Positions 48,875 to 58,206 of a DNA stretch of 64,000 nucleotides are shown piece after piece. Source of the DNA: JBJXGE01 sp046154185 (GTDB lineage Bacteria > Planctomycetota > UBA8108 > UBA1146 > JAJFFE01); contig JBJXGE010000044.1 of assembly GCA_046154185.1 (NCBI GenBank), forward strand, positions 56,753-120,752, given 5' to 3'. Positions within the stretch are counted from its first letter, which is position 1; each line of letters starts with the position of its first letter. The translations under genes were made by a program, and so were the position numbers. The notes under the pieces are model-generated. The model was not told where the DNA came from. It worked only from the letters and a program-made list of their open reading frames with translations, and did no database searches.

Positions 48875-49726
48875 TCAGCTGTGCGTCCCCGCCGCGATGC
48901 GGTCGATCGCTTCATACACCTGCTGGATCACATAAGGTGGCGTCGAAGTTCCGGCCGTGATGCCGATATGTTGTTTGCCACAAAACCACGCGGGGTCGAG
49001 TTCCTCGGGTCGAACGATGTGATAAGCCTCGAGGCCGCGGTCGTCGCAGACTTTCTTGAGCTTCTTCGTATTTGCCGAATTTTGGCCGCCGACCACGATC
49101 ATGAGGTCGACTTGCTCGGCAAGTTCGCGCACGGCGGCTTGTCGATCCTTTGTCGGTTTGCAAATCGTGTCGATGAACTTGACCTCGGCGGCGGGGAAGC
49201 GCGTGGAGATCGCGGCCACTAAGTCGCGTGCGACTTCGAGCTGCTGGGTCGTTTGACAAACGATGCCGATCCGCTCGCGACCGGCAAGCCGGTCGACCTC
49301 CGAGGCGTTGCTGATGACGTCGTACTCGCGCAGATCGCCGACAATTCCGCGCACTTCGACGTGATCCCGCTGACCGATGACTACCGGAAAATATCCATCG
49401 CGGACCAGCGCGGCGACTTTGTTGTGCACTTTCAGCACCAACGGGCACGAGGCGTCGTAGACTCGCAAACCGCGCGCTTCGAGCTTGGTCCGCAGCGAGG
49501 CCGGCGCGCCATGCGCGGTGATCATGACGTTTGGGGTCGGTATGGTTTCGTCGAGCGACTTGACGATGCGAACTCCGCGGGCGCGCAACTCCTCGATCAC
49601 TTGCGGATTATGCACGAGCTCGCCGAAGATCGTGAGGTTGTCGCGAAACGACTCGTCCATGGCGGCGTCGATCGCATCTTGAACGCCGAAGCAGGTGCCG
49701 AGCGCGGTAGCCAAGCTGATCTTCAT
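48875..49726 (-). CDS. ispH: 4-hydroxy-3-methylbut-2-enyl diphosphate reductase IspH
   Basis: IspH makes isopentenyl and dimethylallyl diphosphate in the last step of the methylerythritol phosphate pathway. The protein has 283 residues, with the three cluster cysteines in GTCFGVQDA, DASCPLVLKVH and IDTICKPTKDRQ, and NSANTKKL near residue 210 and GITAGTSTP at the end. The ATG at 49726 is preferred over a GTG at 49744. It is convergent with the pyrC-like gene and 40 bp from the small membrane protein gene. Confidence 0.92.
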   Translation of the reverse strand: MKISLATALGTCFGVQDAIDAAMDESFRDNLTIFGELVHNPQVIEELRARGVRIVKSLDETIPTPNVMITAHGAPASLRTKLEARGLRVYDASCPLVLKVHNKVAALVRDGYFPVVIGQRDHVEVRGIVGDLREYDVISNASEVDRLAGRERIGIVCQTTQQLEVARDLVAAISTRFPAAEVKFIDTICKPTKDRQAAVRELAEQVDLMIVVGGQNSANTKKLKKVCDDRGLEAYHIVRPEELDPAWFCGKQHIGITAGTSTPPYVIQQVYEAIDRIAAGTHS

Positions 49727-49766
49727 GGCCGTCTGATTTACCACGTTACGACCGCGTTGACGACCG

Positions 49767-50057
49767 CTATCCGATCGCGTACAGCGTGCCGATGAACCAA
49801 AGCGGCAAGAAAATCAGCATGACGATGAGATCGATGACTGCCGGCATTTCCACTCTTGATTCTATGAACACGTTGCGCGCCGCGTACGGCACTGCAAAAC
49901 ATGCGAGGACACCAGCCGTATACCAAGACAACTCAAGACAACCGAGAGCCAATTGCATCCATACGGGGTCAGATGCATCGGCCCGAATGAGCGCAATATG
50001 CTCGGGTCGAAAAAACGTATAGGCAATCAGGAGGGCGACGGTTGTCATCGCCTTCAT
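49767..50057 (-). CDS. small integral membrane protein, unknown function
   Basis: Starting at the ATG at 50057 it has 96 residues and about three membrane segments: MTTVALLIAYTFFRPEHIAL, LELSWYTAGVLACFAVPYAA and VIDLIVMLIFLPLWFIGTLY. The long frame upstream is rich in Arg/Ser, unlike a protein, and is ignored. It is 40 bp upstream of ispH on the same strand and could be co-transcribed. I do not recognise a family. Confidence 0.5.
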   Translation of the reverse strand: MKAMTTVALLIAYTFFRPEHIALIRADASDPVWMQLALGCLELSWYTAGVLACFAVPYAARNVFIESRVEMPAVIDLIVMLIFLPLWFIGTLYAIG

Positions 50058-50503
50058 ATCCCAAGAACTCAGAGACTTTCGATTCGACGTGCGATGCACG
50101 CGTTTCGAATTGTAGTGCAAGATGAACTCCGACTTGCTACCAGACCCAAACACTGGCACACGTGACTTCTTCAGGTGATTGCAACTCAAGCGCCAGTTCT
50201 TGCGCAGAATTTTAGCGCTGTCTGACGCGCGAGCTAGTGCGGAGTTGTTCCGTCTCGGAACGAGCGGTGGATCAAATTGGAACCGAGTAAATTGGACCGA
50301 ATACCGCGAGACTCGACTCGACTTTGCCCGCGCGCAAAATTTCGGGCGAACCTGGTCGTCGTAGAGCCAGCCGCGCAGCCCAGACACTTGCGGATTCCTC
50401 GCGAGAAATACTTGCCGCAAACGCAGGAGTTTTCGCCGCCACGCGAGTTGGATACGCTGAGTCAGCCTGGCGTCCGCGTGCGCTCAACGACAAGGAGGTT
50501 CGC
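50058..50503. other. intergenic region before the guanine deaminase gene
   Basis: 446 bp, lower in GC than the flanks. It contains the perfect inverted repeat GTTCCG-TCT-CGGAAC near 50246-50260 and, just downstream, a direct repeat AAATTGGAACCGA (50274-50286) / AAATTGGACCGA (50289-50300). These lie about 205 bp upstream of the deaminase start and may be a regulator-binding region. No convincing promoter hexamers are seen. Confidence 0.4.
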
Positions 50504-51751
50504 GTGACAACCGAGTACCACGCCACCGTGCTGCAGAGCATCGCGCCGAGCCGCGTCGAACTCCATGCGCCAGGCGCGCTTGAAGTCGGTGCGGACGGTC
50601 GCATCCTGCGCGCCGGCGCGCCGCGTCAACGGAACCGGGGTGCCACGATCGTGGACCTCGTCGATCGGCTCGTCATTCCAGGTCTCGTCGACGCCCATCT
50701 CCACATTCCGCAAATCGACCTCCCAGGTCTCGGCGCTGCCACGCTCCTCGATTGGCTCGATCGTTACGTATTCCCCGCCGAGCTGGAGCAAAGCGAGCCG
50801 GAAATTGCGCGTGATCGCGCTCGACGTTGCTTCGCGAACCTTCTTGCGCACGGCACCACCGCGTGCGCGGCCTACTCGTCGATGCACACGCGCGCGACCG
50901 AGATTGCACTCGAGGAGGCGGAGCGCGCCGGCATTCGCGCGGTGGTCGGCAAGGTGTTGATGGACCGCGAGGCGCCGGCCGAGTTGCTCGAGGCCCCGTC
51001 CTCGGCGCTGGCGGACACGGCCCGCCTGATCCGAGACTGGTCCGGTCGCGGCAACGGTCGGCTCGCGGTCGCGATCACGCCGCGCTTCGCGGTCTCGTGC
51101 AGCGCGGCGCTCCTCTCCGGCGCCGGCGCGCTCGCCAAGTCGACCGGCGCGCGCGTACAAACCCATCTCGCCGAGAGCGTCGGCGAACTCGCCGCCGTTC
51201 AGCGGCTGTTCCCGGACGCCGGCGACTACACGCGCGTCTATGAGGACGCGGGACTCGCGCGCGCCGGTGCGCTCTTTGCACATTGCATCCACGTGAGTGA
51301 CGCGGAACTCGGTCGACTCGCGCAAGCCAACGCCGCGCTCGTCCACTGCCCGGACTCGAATTTTTTCCTTCATAGCGGGAGATTTCCGCTGGCGCGCGCG
51401 CGCGCCCGCGGCGTCGAGATAGCGCTCGGAACCGATGTCGGCGCTGGCACGTGTCTCTCCTTGTTCGAAACGATGAAGCTCGGCGCGTATGCGCAGTCCG
51501 AGCCCGTGGATCCGCTGTTACTCTTCTATCTGGCGACCCTCGGCGGCGCGCGCGCACTCGGCTGGGGCTCCGAAATAGGCAACTTCGCCGCCGGCAAAGC
51601 CGCCGACTTTGTCGTGCTCGACCCGACCGCCTTGCTCGGTCGCCGACCGCTCGCCGAGTGGGATGCGCGCGAGCTGATATCCGTGCTCATGCACCGCAAT
51701 CGCGAACTCAAAGTCGAAGCGGTCTACGTCGCGGGCCACCGGCTCCCGTAG
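50504..51751 (+). CDS. guaD: guanine deaminase-like amidohydrolase
   Basis: A 415-residue metal-dependent deaminase. Zinc ligands: His-X-His in GLVDAHLHIPQ, His in VQTHLAESVGEL, His in LFAHCIHVSD, Asp in ALGTDVGAGT; substrate-side motif HCPDSNFFLHSGRFP is the guanine-deaminase signature. It converts guanine to xanthine in purine breakdown. AAGGAGGTT sits before the GTG at 50504, which fixes the start well inside a longer frame. Its end converges on the FlhB-tail gene at 28 bp. Other deaminases of the same subfamily are possible. Confidence 0.85.
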   Translation: MTTEYHATVLQSIAPSRVELHAPGALEVGADGRILRAGAPRQRNRGATIVDLVDRLVIPGLVDAHLHIPQIDLPGLGAATLLDWLDRYVFPAELEQSEPEIARDRARRCFANLLAHGTTACAAYSSMHTRATEIALEEAERAGIRAVVGKVLMDREAPAELLEAPSSALADTARLIRDWSGRGNGRLAVAITPRFAVSCSAALLSGAGALAKSTGARVQTHLAESVGELAAVQRLFPDAGDYTRVYEDAGLARAGALFAHCIHVSDAELGRLAQANAALVHCPDSNFFLHSGRFPLARARARGVEIALGTDVGAGTCLSLFETMKLGAYAQSEPVDPLLLFYLATLGGARALGWGSEIGNFAAGKAADFVVLDPTALLGRRPLAEWDARELISVLMHRNRELKVEAVYVAGHRLP

Positions 51752-51779
51752 ACGAACTCGCTCCAACCCCGAGCGCTCC

Positions 51780-52049
51780 TCACGAGCTTTCGCGCCGTTC
51801 GCGAGCAAGCCGCAGCAGGTAGACGAAGATCTCGGCGATGGCTGGATACAGTTCGGGTGGAATCTCATCGGCAAGCGGAACTTGTTCGAGCAGAGTCGCC
51901 AAGTCGGCGTCTTGATGCACGGGTATGCCGTGGCGCGCGGCGACGGCGCGGATCCGATCCGCCCACCGGCCGACGCCGCTGCCGAGGACGCGCGGTGCGC
52001 GGTCGCAATGCGGGCGATAACCGAGCGCGATGGCAAGTTCTCGATTCAT
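51780..52049 (-). CDS. FlhB C-terminal-domain homologue (FhlB type)
   Basis: 89 residues corresponding to the cytoplasmic tail of FlhB/EscU: ELAIALGYRPHCDRAPRVLG, RAVAARHGIPVHQDADLATL and IPPELYPAIAEIFVYLLRLA. It lacks membrane helices and the NPTH autocleavage site. Free-standing FlhB tails (FhlB) can assist FlhB switching from hook to filament export. The ATG at 52049 has GAAGAG six bases upstream. It follows the FliK-like gene by 25 bp, which fits because FliK acts on FlhB. Confidence 0.8.
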   Translation of the reverse strand: MNRELAIALGYRPHCDRAPRVLGSGVGRWADRIRAVAARHGIPVHQDADLATLLEQVPLADEIPPELYPAIAEIFVYLLRLARERRESS

Positions 52050-52074
52050 GCAAAACTCTTCTCGTCGCAACGCA

Positions 52075-53667
52075 TCACACTCTCACGTCCAACCCGTGAT
52101 CGGTGACATCCCCGCGCCCGGCGGCGGCGGCGGTTACGGCAATTTCCGATTCCGTGACTTCCGACGCGCGCCACTCGCGGACTTCCGCGTGCGGCGCATA
52201 ACCCGCGGCTCGCAAGCGCTCGTCGAGCGACGCGAGCGACGCTTCGATGGCGCCGCGCGTCGCGCCGTCTTCGGCGGCGAGCTCAAGTCGCAGCGCTCCC
52301 CGCATACCGATCGGGGCGGTAGAGCCGCGAGTCGGGACTTCGAGTTTCCCGCCGACGCGCAACGCGCCGAGGGCGGGCGAAACGACGCGCATTGCGAATT
52401 GCAGCACGCCGGATTTTTCGCCACGACGCCTTCGATCGCGGACGCGCAAACGCTGCTCGAGGCGCTCGGCATCGAGCTGCAACGCGCAGAAAATTTCCGT
52501 CGGCAACCGACCCTCGGCGACGGCACTCCCCTCGTTCCGCTGCAGGAACTGCGCTGCCTCGACTTGCTTCAGCAACTCCTGCGCGAGCGGGCGCAACTCG
52601 AGAACGCGCGCGTCCCCGCCGATCTGCGCCGCTTCCGCGGCTCGCAATTGCTCGAGCGCCATCGCGCGGGCCGCCGGGGCGAGGTCTCGGAACGCGTCGC
52701 TCGTCTTGAAATGCGTCGTCGTATTGAGGAGTCGCTGCACGCGCCGGGCGTCGTCCTGCGACTCCAACTCGTCTAACGGCGAGGCATTCGCGAGCACCTC
52801 GCCGTCGACGAGTTGCGCGAGGCTCGCGCGCAACTCCGCGAGTTCGCGGTTGTCCGCCAACAGCGTGTGCACGAGTCGTTCGAGCGCCGTGAAGATGACT
52901 TCCGGTCGCACACGGCCGACGATCAACGCGCGCTCGGTCGAACCACTAGCAAGCGGCGCGGCTGGCGCGAGCCCAACACCGGACTTCAGCTCGGCGAGAA
53001 TCGCGTCGCGCGTGGCGCCGGGCGCGAGCGTATTGGTGATCCAAACTTCGAGCGACATGTGAGATTGCGCGAGCGCGGGCGGCGTCGGCGTCGTCAGCGC
53101 CACGACCGCGCCGCGCAACGACGAATCCGTTACGACAACCGACTGTCCGACTAGCTTGAGCGCGGCGCGCGCCGCCGCGAGCGGTGGTAATTGGGTGCGC
53201 TCGATGACTCGCACGATTTCCGTCAAGACGTCGGGGCGCGGCAGTGGCAATTGCGCCGCCGCGAACTCGCGAACGACCACGCCGCGCAGCGGCGACGCGT
53301 CGCTCGCCGCCGCGGAAGCGCGCGGGCGGTACGTCCCGCTCGGCGTTGGGTACGGTTCAACGCCATCGGTAGTTGTCGGCGGCCGAGCCTCGATGACGCG
53401 AAACTGGGGCAACCCGTCTTCGGCGCTGATCAGTTCGAGACTCAGCAGAGTTCCGCGCACGAATTGTTCGCGGGCCGCGAGGATGAGCGTGCGACTCAAA
53501 AGTGAGATCTCGTAGCGAAAGGCGCCCGGCGTCGCGTCGATCTCGCGCAGCACCCGCGCCGGAAAGACGCGGCCCGGTACGAGCCCCGACGCTTCACTCT
53601 GGCGAAACGGCGGCGAATGCCGATCGGGGTCAACGATTCCAACAACGAGATTCGCAGGTCCCGCCAT
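52075..53667 (-). CDS. FliK-like flagellar hook-length control protein
   Basis: 530 residues from the ATG at 53667 (GGAGAG just before it). The long N-terminal part is Ala/Pro/Arg-rich and low in predicted structure, as in FliK rulers. The C-terminal region (about 430-505: FAMRVVSPALGALRVGGKL, then MRGALRLELAAEDGATRGAI and ASLDERLRAAGYAPHAEV) resembles the FliK hook-length domain. The adjacent FlhB-tail gene supports this. FliK measures the hook and signals FlhB to change export specificity. Confidence is moderate because FliK sequences diverge widely. Confidence 0.65.
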   Translation of the reverse strand: MAGPANLVVGIVDPDRHSPPFRQSEASGLVPGRVFPARVLREIDATPGAFRYEISLLSRTLILAAREQFVRGTLLSLELISAEDGLPQFRVIEARPPTTTDGVEPYPTPSGTYRPRASAAASDASPLRGVVVREFAAAQLPLPRPDVLTEIVRVIERTQLPPLAAARAALKLVGQSVVVTDSSLRGAVVALTTPTPPALAQSHMSLEVWITNTLAPGATRDAILAELKSGVGLAPAAPLASGSTERALIVGRVRPEVIFTALERLVHTLLADNRELAELRASLAQLVDGEVLANASPLDELESQDDARRVQRLLNTTTHFKTSDAFRDLAPAARAMALEQLRAAEAAQIGGDARVLELRPLAQELLKQVEAAQFLQRNEGSAVAEGRLPTEIFCALQLDAERLEQRLRVRDRRRRGEKSGVLQFAMRVVSPALGALRVGGKLEVPTRGSTAPIGMRGALRLELAAEDGATRGAIEASLASLDERLRAAGYAPHAEVREWRASEVTESEIAVTAAAAGRGDVTDHGLDVRV

Positions 53668-53721
53668 AGACTCTCCGTGTTGCGTACCCATACCTTTCTT
53701 CGGCTGGCGAGTCGCTTTTGA

Positions 53722-54915
53722 TCACCGGCCGACGCGACACACCACGCCCTTGAGATAACGAGACTCCGGAAACGTGACCAGCACCGGGTGGTCGGAGGCT
53801 TGTTCGAGTCGCTCGATGATCTGCACGTCGCGGCGGGCATCGAGCGCCGCGTGAAATAGCATTTCTTGAAAAAGTTCGGCCGTCACCGCGCCCGAGCAAC
53901 TGAACGTGACGAGGCGACCGCCGGGCTTGAGTAGCTTGATCGCCAGGAGATTGATGTCTTTGTAAGCGCGGAGCGCACTATCGAGATGCGTCCGACTCGG
54001 CGCCAGCTTCGGCGGATCGACCAAAATGACATCGAAACTGCGACCGCTGTCGCGAAAGCGCCGCAGCGACTCGAACGCGTTCTCGCACAAAATATCCTGG
54101 GCGAGCGCGCCGTAGCCGTTGAGTTCGAAGTTGCGCCGCGCGAACTCGATCGCCGCCGCCGATGACTCGATCTGCGTCACGAGCTGCGCGCCGCCCTTGA
54201 GCGCCGATAGTGCGAAGGCGCCCGAGTGGCTGAACACGTCGAGCACCACCGCTCCGGCACAAAGGCCTTGGATGCGCCGGCGATTGTCGCGTTGGTCGAG
54301 ATAGAAACCGGTCTTCTGGCCCGCCATCAAATCGACACGGTAGCGGATGCCGTGCTCTTCAAGGTCCACGCCGTCGGGCGGCAATTCGCCGACAATGACC
54401 GCGCTCGGCAGCGTGAGGCCTTCCTTCTCGCGGTACTCATCTTCCGCCCGATAGACGATCGCGCGCGGCTTGAGTCGCTCGAGCAAGTGGTTGACGATGA
54501 GTTCACGACGCTGCTCCAAGCCGAGCGCGCCGATTTGCAACACGAGGCAATCGCCGTAGCGATCGACGATGAGTCCCGGCAAGCCGTCCGCCTCCGAATA
54601 GACGAGCCGCAGCGCGTTCGTCGTGCCGCTCTCGACGATCGACGCCCGTGCGTTGATGGCGTCATCGAGGCGCGCGCGAAAGAAATCGTCGGTGATGCGC
54701 TCTTCCATGCGCCAACTGACGAGCCGCACAATGATTTGCGAGTTGCGATTGATGAGCCCACGCGCGAGCAGCGCATCACCGGCGTCACACACGCCGACCA
54801 CGTCGCCGTCTTGCGCGTCGCCCTCGATGCGCGCTATGGCGCCCGAGAAAATCCAGGGATGCCGGTACTTAACGGACTTCTCCCGGCCGGGTTTCAGAAT
54901 GACGCGATTGAGCAT
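53722..54915 (-). CDS. rlmI: 23S rRNA (cytosine) methyltransferase, RlmI family
   Basis: 397 residues: an N-terminal PUA-like domain (LKPGREKSVKYRHPWIFSGA), the SAM-binding domain with GQKTGFYLDQRDNRRRI, VLDVFSHSGAFALSALKGG and DVILVDPPKLAPSR, and the FSCSGAVT segment with the catalytic cysteine. RlmI methylates a cytosine in 23S rRNA. The protein has the family length. It follows (gap 54 bp) no gene on its own strand downstream except the FliK-like gene, and is divergent from hutU. Confidence 0.85.
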   Translation of the reverse strand: MLNRVILKPGREKSVKYRHPWIFSGAIARIEGDAQDGDVVGVCDAGDALLARGLINRNSQIIVRLVSWRMEERITDDFFRARLDDAINARASIVESGTTNALRLVYSEADGLPGLIVDRYGDCLVLQIGALGLEQRRELIVNHLLERLKPRAIVYRAEDEYREKEGLTLPSAVIVGELPPDGVDLEEHGIRYRVDLMAGQKTGFYLDQRDNRRRIQGLCAGAVVLDVFSHSGAFALSALKGGAQLVTQIESSAAAIEFARRNFELNGYGALAQDILCENAFESLRRFRDSGRSFDVILVDPPKLAPSRTHLDSALRAYKDINLLAIKLLKPGGRLVTFSCSGAVTAELFQEMLFHAALDARRDVQIIERLEQASDHPVLVTFPESRYLKGVVCRVGR

Positions 54916-55215
54916 GTTGGCTTTCGTGGGACGTAACGGGCGCGCGTTGTCGTCTTAACGGCAAGCGACGCTCAAGCGCAAGACGAGGGTGGCGATCCCC
55001 AACGACACCCCCGCCGAGGGTCCCCATGCCGAAGCCGCCTTGCATCCCGAGCCCGCTTCTGCTCGAATGCCGCGCTTTGCTACTCACGGCTCAAGCGTGC
55101 CGGGGGCGCGCACGCAACGAAGTCCCGACTGGGACTTTTTTCGTGAGCATCAGGCGACTTTGAGCCGTTTCCCTCACGGGCGAATCGCCCTTGCGAGCGG
55201 AAAGCGTTGCACTCG
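54916..55215 (+). promoter_or_regulatory. leader region of the hut operon with an internal terminator hairpin
   Basis: 300 bp between the divergent rlmI and hutU genes. On the plus strand it has several hairpins (GAGC-ccgcttct-GCTC near 55050, CGGC-tcaagcgt-GCCG near 55087) and an intrinsic terminator at 55120-55142, about 75 bp before hutU. Either a short RNA ends there or the hut mRNA is attenuated. I see no match to SRP RNA, tmRNA or RNase P RNA. Confidence 0.4.
55120..55142 (+). terminator. intrinsic terminator upstream of hutU
   Basis: AAGTCCC (55120-55126) and GGGACTT (55131-55137) close a four-base loop, followed by T at 55138-55141. It is in plus orientation with no plus-strand gene immediately upstream, so it belongs to a leader or small RNA. 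Confidence 0.7.
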
Positions 55216-56889
55216 ATGGGCCAGGCTGGCGCGCGCAATCCTATCAAAGCTCCGACGGGCACGAGCCTCACTTGCAAATCTTGGCTCACCGAAGCGCCGC
55301 TCCGAATGCTCATGAACAATCTCGACCCGGACGTCGCCGAGAATCCGGCGGAACTCGTGGTCTATGGCGGCAGCGGCAAAGCGGCGCGCAACTGGGAATG
55401 CTTCGATGCCATCGTGAGCACGCTGCGCAATCTGCACGACGACGACACGCTGCTTGTCGCAAGCGGCAAGCCGGTCGGCGTGATGAAAACGCATGCGGAT
55501 GCGCCGCGCGTACTGATCGCCAACTCCAATTTAGTGCCGCGCTGGGCGACACCCGATGAATTCGGTCGACTCGAGGCGCTCGGGCTGACGATGTTCGGCC
55601 AAATGACTGCGGGCTCGTGGATCTACATCGGCACGCAAGGAATTTTGCAGGGTACATACGAAACGTTCGTCGAGGCGGGGCGACAACATTTTGGCGGTGA
55701 TCTCAGGGGTCGTTGGATTCTGACCGCCGGGCTCGGCGGCATGGGTGGTGCGCAACCGCTCGCCGCGACGATGGCCGGCGCCTCAATGCTCGCGGTCGAA
55801 GTCGATCCGGCGCGCATCGAGAAGCGGCTCGCAACGCGCTATATCGACGAGATGACGCGGAGCCTCGACGACGCGCTGGCGCGCATCAACACGGCGCGCG
55901 CGGCGCGCCGCGCAGTATCGATCGGACTCGTCGGCAACGCGGCCGAGATCCTACCGGAACTCGTGCGGCGCGGCGTAACGCCCGATCTGGTCACCGATCA
56001 AACGAGCGCGCACGACGCGCTCCATGGCTACGTGCCGAGTGGGTTTTCGGTAGCGGCGGCCAATGAGCTGCGACGCAGGGATCCTGAGTCGTACGTGCAG
56101 CGGAGCCGAATCTCGATGGCAACCCATTGCCGCGCGATTCTCGCGCTCGCGAAAGCTGGCGCGATCGCCTTCGACTACGGAAACAATCTGCGCGGTCAAG
56201 CGCGCGACGCCGGCGTCGAGAACGCCTTCGACTATCCTGGCTTTGTGCCGGCTTACGTGCGCCCGCTCTTCTGCGCCGGCAAAGGTCCATTTCGCTGGGT
56301 GGCGCTCTCCGGCGACCCACGCGACATCGAGCGCACCGACGAAGCAGTGCTCGAGCTGTTTCCGCACGACGCCGCGCTTGGGAACTGGATCCGCATGGCG
56401 CGCGAGCGCGTGCAGTTCCAGGGTTTGCCAGCGCGCATTTGCTGGCTCGGTTATGGCGAACGCGCGCGTTTCGGCCTGCGCATCAACGAATTGGTTGGAC
56501 GCGGGGAGTTGCGGGCGCCGATCGTGATCGGCCGCGACCACCTCGATTGCGGATCCGTGGCGTCGCCGTTTCGCGAAACCGAAGCGATGCGCGACGGCTC
56601 CGACGCGATCGCCGATTGGCCGCTTCTGAACGCGCTCATCAACTGCGCTTCCGGCGCGACTTGGGTGTCGATCCATCACGGCGGCGGCGTCGGTATTGGC
56701 AATTCTATTCATGCGGGGCAGGTCATCGTGGCGGACGGCACGGCGCGCGCGGCGGCGCGCATCGAGCGCGTGCTCAACAACGATCCCGGCATGGGGATTA
56801 TCCGTCACGCGGACGCCGGCTATGACGACGCGATTCGGAACGCCCAACAACATCACGTGCGGGTTCCCATGCTAGAGGCGAGACCATGA
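55216..56889 (+). CDS. hutU: urocanate hydratase HutU
   Basis: A 557-residue enzyme of histidine degradation that converts urocanate to imidazolonepropionate using tightly bound NAD. Visible are WLTEAPLRMLMNNLDPDVAE, the NAD-binding ILTAGLGGMGGAQPLAATM, and FQGLPARICWLGYGERAR with the active-site Cys, plus the NDPGMGIIRHADAGYD end. The ATG at 55216 is used; TTG at 55207 is an alternative with a ribosome site too close. It is 22 bp upstream of hutI; hutH is not in the window. Confidence 0.94.
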   Translation: MGQAGARNPIKAPTGTSLTCKSWLTEAPLRMLMNNLDPDVAENPAELVVYGGSGKAARNWECFDAIVSTLRNLHDDDTLLVASGKPVGVMKTHADAPRVLIANSNLVPRWATPDEFGRLEALGLTMFGQMTAGSWIYIGTQGILQGTYETFVEAGRQHFGGDLRGRWILTAGLGGMGGAQPLAATMAGASMLAVEVDPARIEKRLATRYIDEMTRSLDDALARINTARAARRAVSIGLVGNAAEILPELVRRGVTPDLVTDQTSAHDALHGYVPSGFSVAAANELRRRDPESYVQRSRISMATHCRAILALAKAGAIAFDYGNNLRGQARDAGVENAFDYPGFVPAYVRPLFCAGKGPFRWVALSGDPRDIERTDEAVLELFPHDAALGNWIRMARERVQFQGLPARICWLGYGERARFGLRINELVGRGELRAPIVIGRDHLDCGSVASPFRETEAMRDGSDAIADWPLLNALINCASGATWVSIHHGGGVGIGNSIHAGQVIVADGTARAAARIERVLNNDPGMGIIRHADAGYDDAIRNAQQHHVRVPMLEARP

Positions 56890-56911
56890 CCGTCTGCCCG
56901 AGGACAGCAGC

Positions 56912-58138
56912 ATGAGCGAGCGCGTCGAGCGACTCATCGAAAACTGCGCGGCGATCTTCGGCGCCAACCTCGTTGACGCGAGCGTTGCCATCGCGGATGG
57001 CCGCGTCGTGGCGGTGGGCGCCGCGCGCGAAATCGCCGGCGCGTATCGCGCCGCGGAACGCATCGACGGCGCCGGCAAACTTCTGACGCCCGGCTTCGTC
57101 GATTCTCACACTCACATCGTGTTTGCCGGCGATCGATCCGATGAGTTCGTGCGGCGCTGCCAAGGTGTGAGTTATCAGCAAATCGCCGCTGCCGGCGGCG
57201 GCATTCGCGCGACCGTGCGCGCGACCCGCCAAGCGAGCGAAGAGCAACTCTATGAACTTGCATTGCCGCGACTCATTCGCATGTTGTCGCTCGGCACTAC
57301 GACCATCGAAATCAAGAGCGGCTACGGTCTCAACCTCGAGACCGAGCTGCGCATGTTGCGCGTGATACGCCGGCTCGGCGAAGAGTTGCCGGTGACCGTC
57401 GTCGCCACCTTCATGGGCGCGCACGAGATTCCCGACGAGTACCGCACGGATCGCAACGGTTACATAGATTTTCTTTGTGAAACGGCGATCCCCGCCGTAG
57501 CGGCGGAACAGCTCGCGAAATTCTGTGATGTGTTTTGTGAGCAAGACGTTTTTACCGCCGCCGAGTCGGAACGCATTCTCACGGCCGGGCGCGCGGCGGG
57601 CCTCGAACCTAAAATCCACGCCGATGAACTGACCTTGTCTGGCGGCTCGCGCGTGGCGGCCGATGTGCACGCCGTCAGCGCCGACCATTTGATGATGATC
57701 GACGACGACGGCATTGAGCGACTCAAAACAGCGAACGTCGTTCCCACGCTGTTGCCGGGCACGACGTTTTTTCTCGGCAAACAAACCTACGCGCCGGCCG
57801 GCAAGATGCTCAGCGCCGGCTTGCAGATCGCGCTCGCGACCGACCGCAATCCTGGATCCTGCACGATCGAGAGTCTGCAGTTCATTTGCGGGCTCGCATG
57901 TTTGCGCATGGGGCTCACGCCCGAGCAAGCGCTCGAAGCCGCAACCGCGCACGGCGCTCGTGCGCTCGGGTTGTCCGCAACTCACGGCCGCATTGTCGCG
58001 GGCCAACGTGCGGATTTGATCTTGTGGGACGCGCCGGCGCCGGCGCACGTTGTGTACGAATTCGAAAACATCTTGCCGCGCACGGTCTTCGTCGCCGGCA
58101 AGCCGGTGTTCGGAATGCAACCGGAGCGTCGAAACTGA
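56912..58138 (+). CDS. hutI: imidazolonepropionase HutI
   Basis: 408 residues; a metal-dependent amidohydrolase that opens the imidazolone ring in the third step of histidine breakdown. Metal ligands are in VDSHTHIVFAGDRSDEF (HTH), KIHADELT and ATDRNPGSC; IEIKSGYGLN is the family motif. It follows hutU with a 22 bp gap and is followed by the greA-like gene at 68 bp. The usual hut repressor or hutG is not seen here. Confidence 0.93.
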   Translation: MSERVERLIENCAAIFGANLVDASVAIADGRVVAVGAAREIAGAYRAAERIDGAGKLLTPGFVDSHTHIVFAGDRSDEFVRRCQGVSYQQIAAAGGGIRATVRATRQASEEQLYELALPRLIRMLSLGTTTIEIKSGYGLNLETELRMLRVIRRLGEELPVTVVATFMGAHEIPDEYRTDRNGYIDFLCETAIPAVAAEQLAKFCDVFCEQDVFTAAESERILTAGRAAGLEPKIHADELTLSGGSRVAADVHAVSADHLMMIDDDGIERLKTANVVPTLLPGTTFFLGKQTYAPAGKMLSAGLQIALATDRNPGSCTIESLQFICGLACLRMGLTPEQALEAATAHGARALGLSATHGRIVAGQRADLILWDAPAPAHVVYEFENILPRTVFVAGKPVFGMQPERRN

Positions 58139-58206
58139 AAAAAATCGAAGTTTCGCTGACCAGGAAAAGCATAATTTGTCTGTAAAGGCACAAGGAGTGT
58201 AGCGCC

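Noticed and set aside
54916..55145. SRP RNA, tmRNA, 6S or RNase P RNA in the hut leader
   Set aside because: The conserved SRP loop, tmRNA ends and RNase P core strings are absent; only a terminator and short hairpins are seen.
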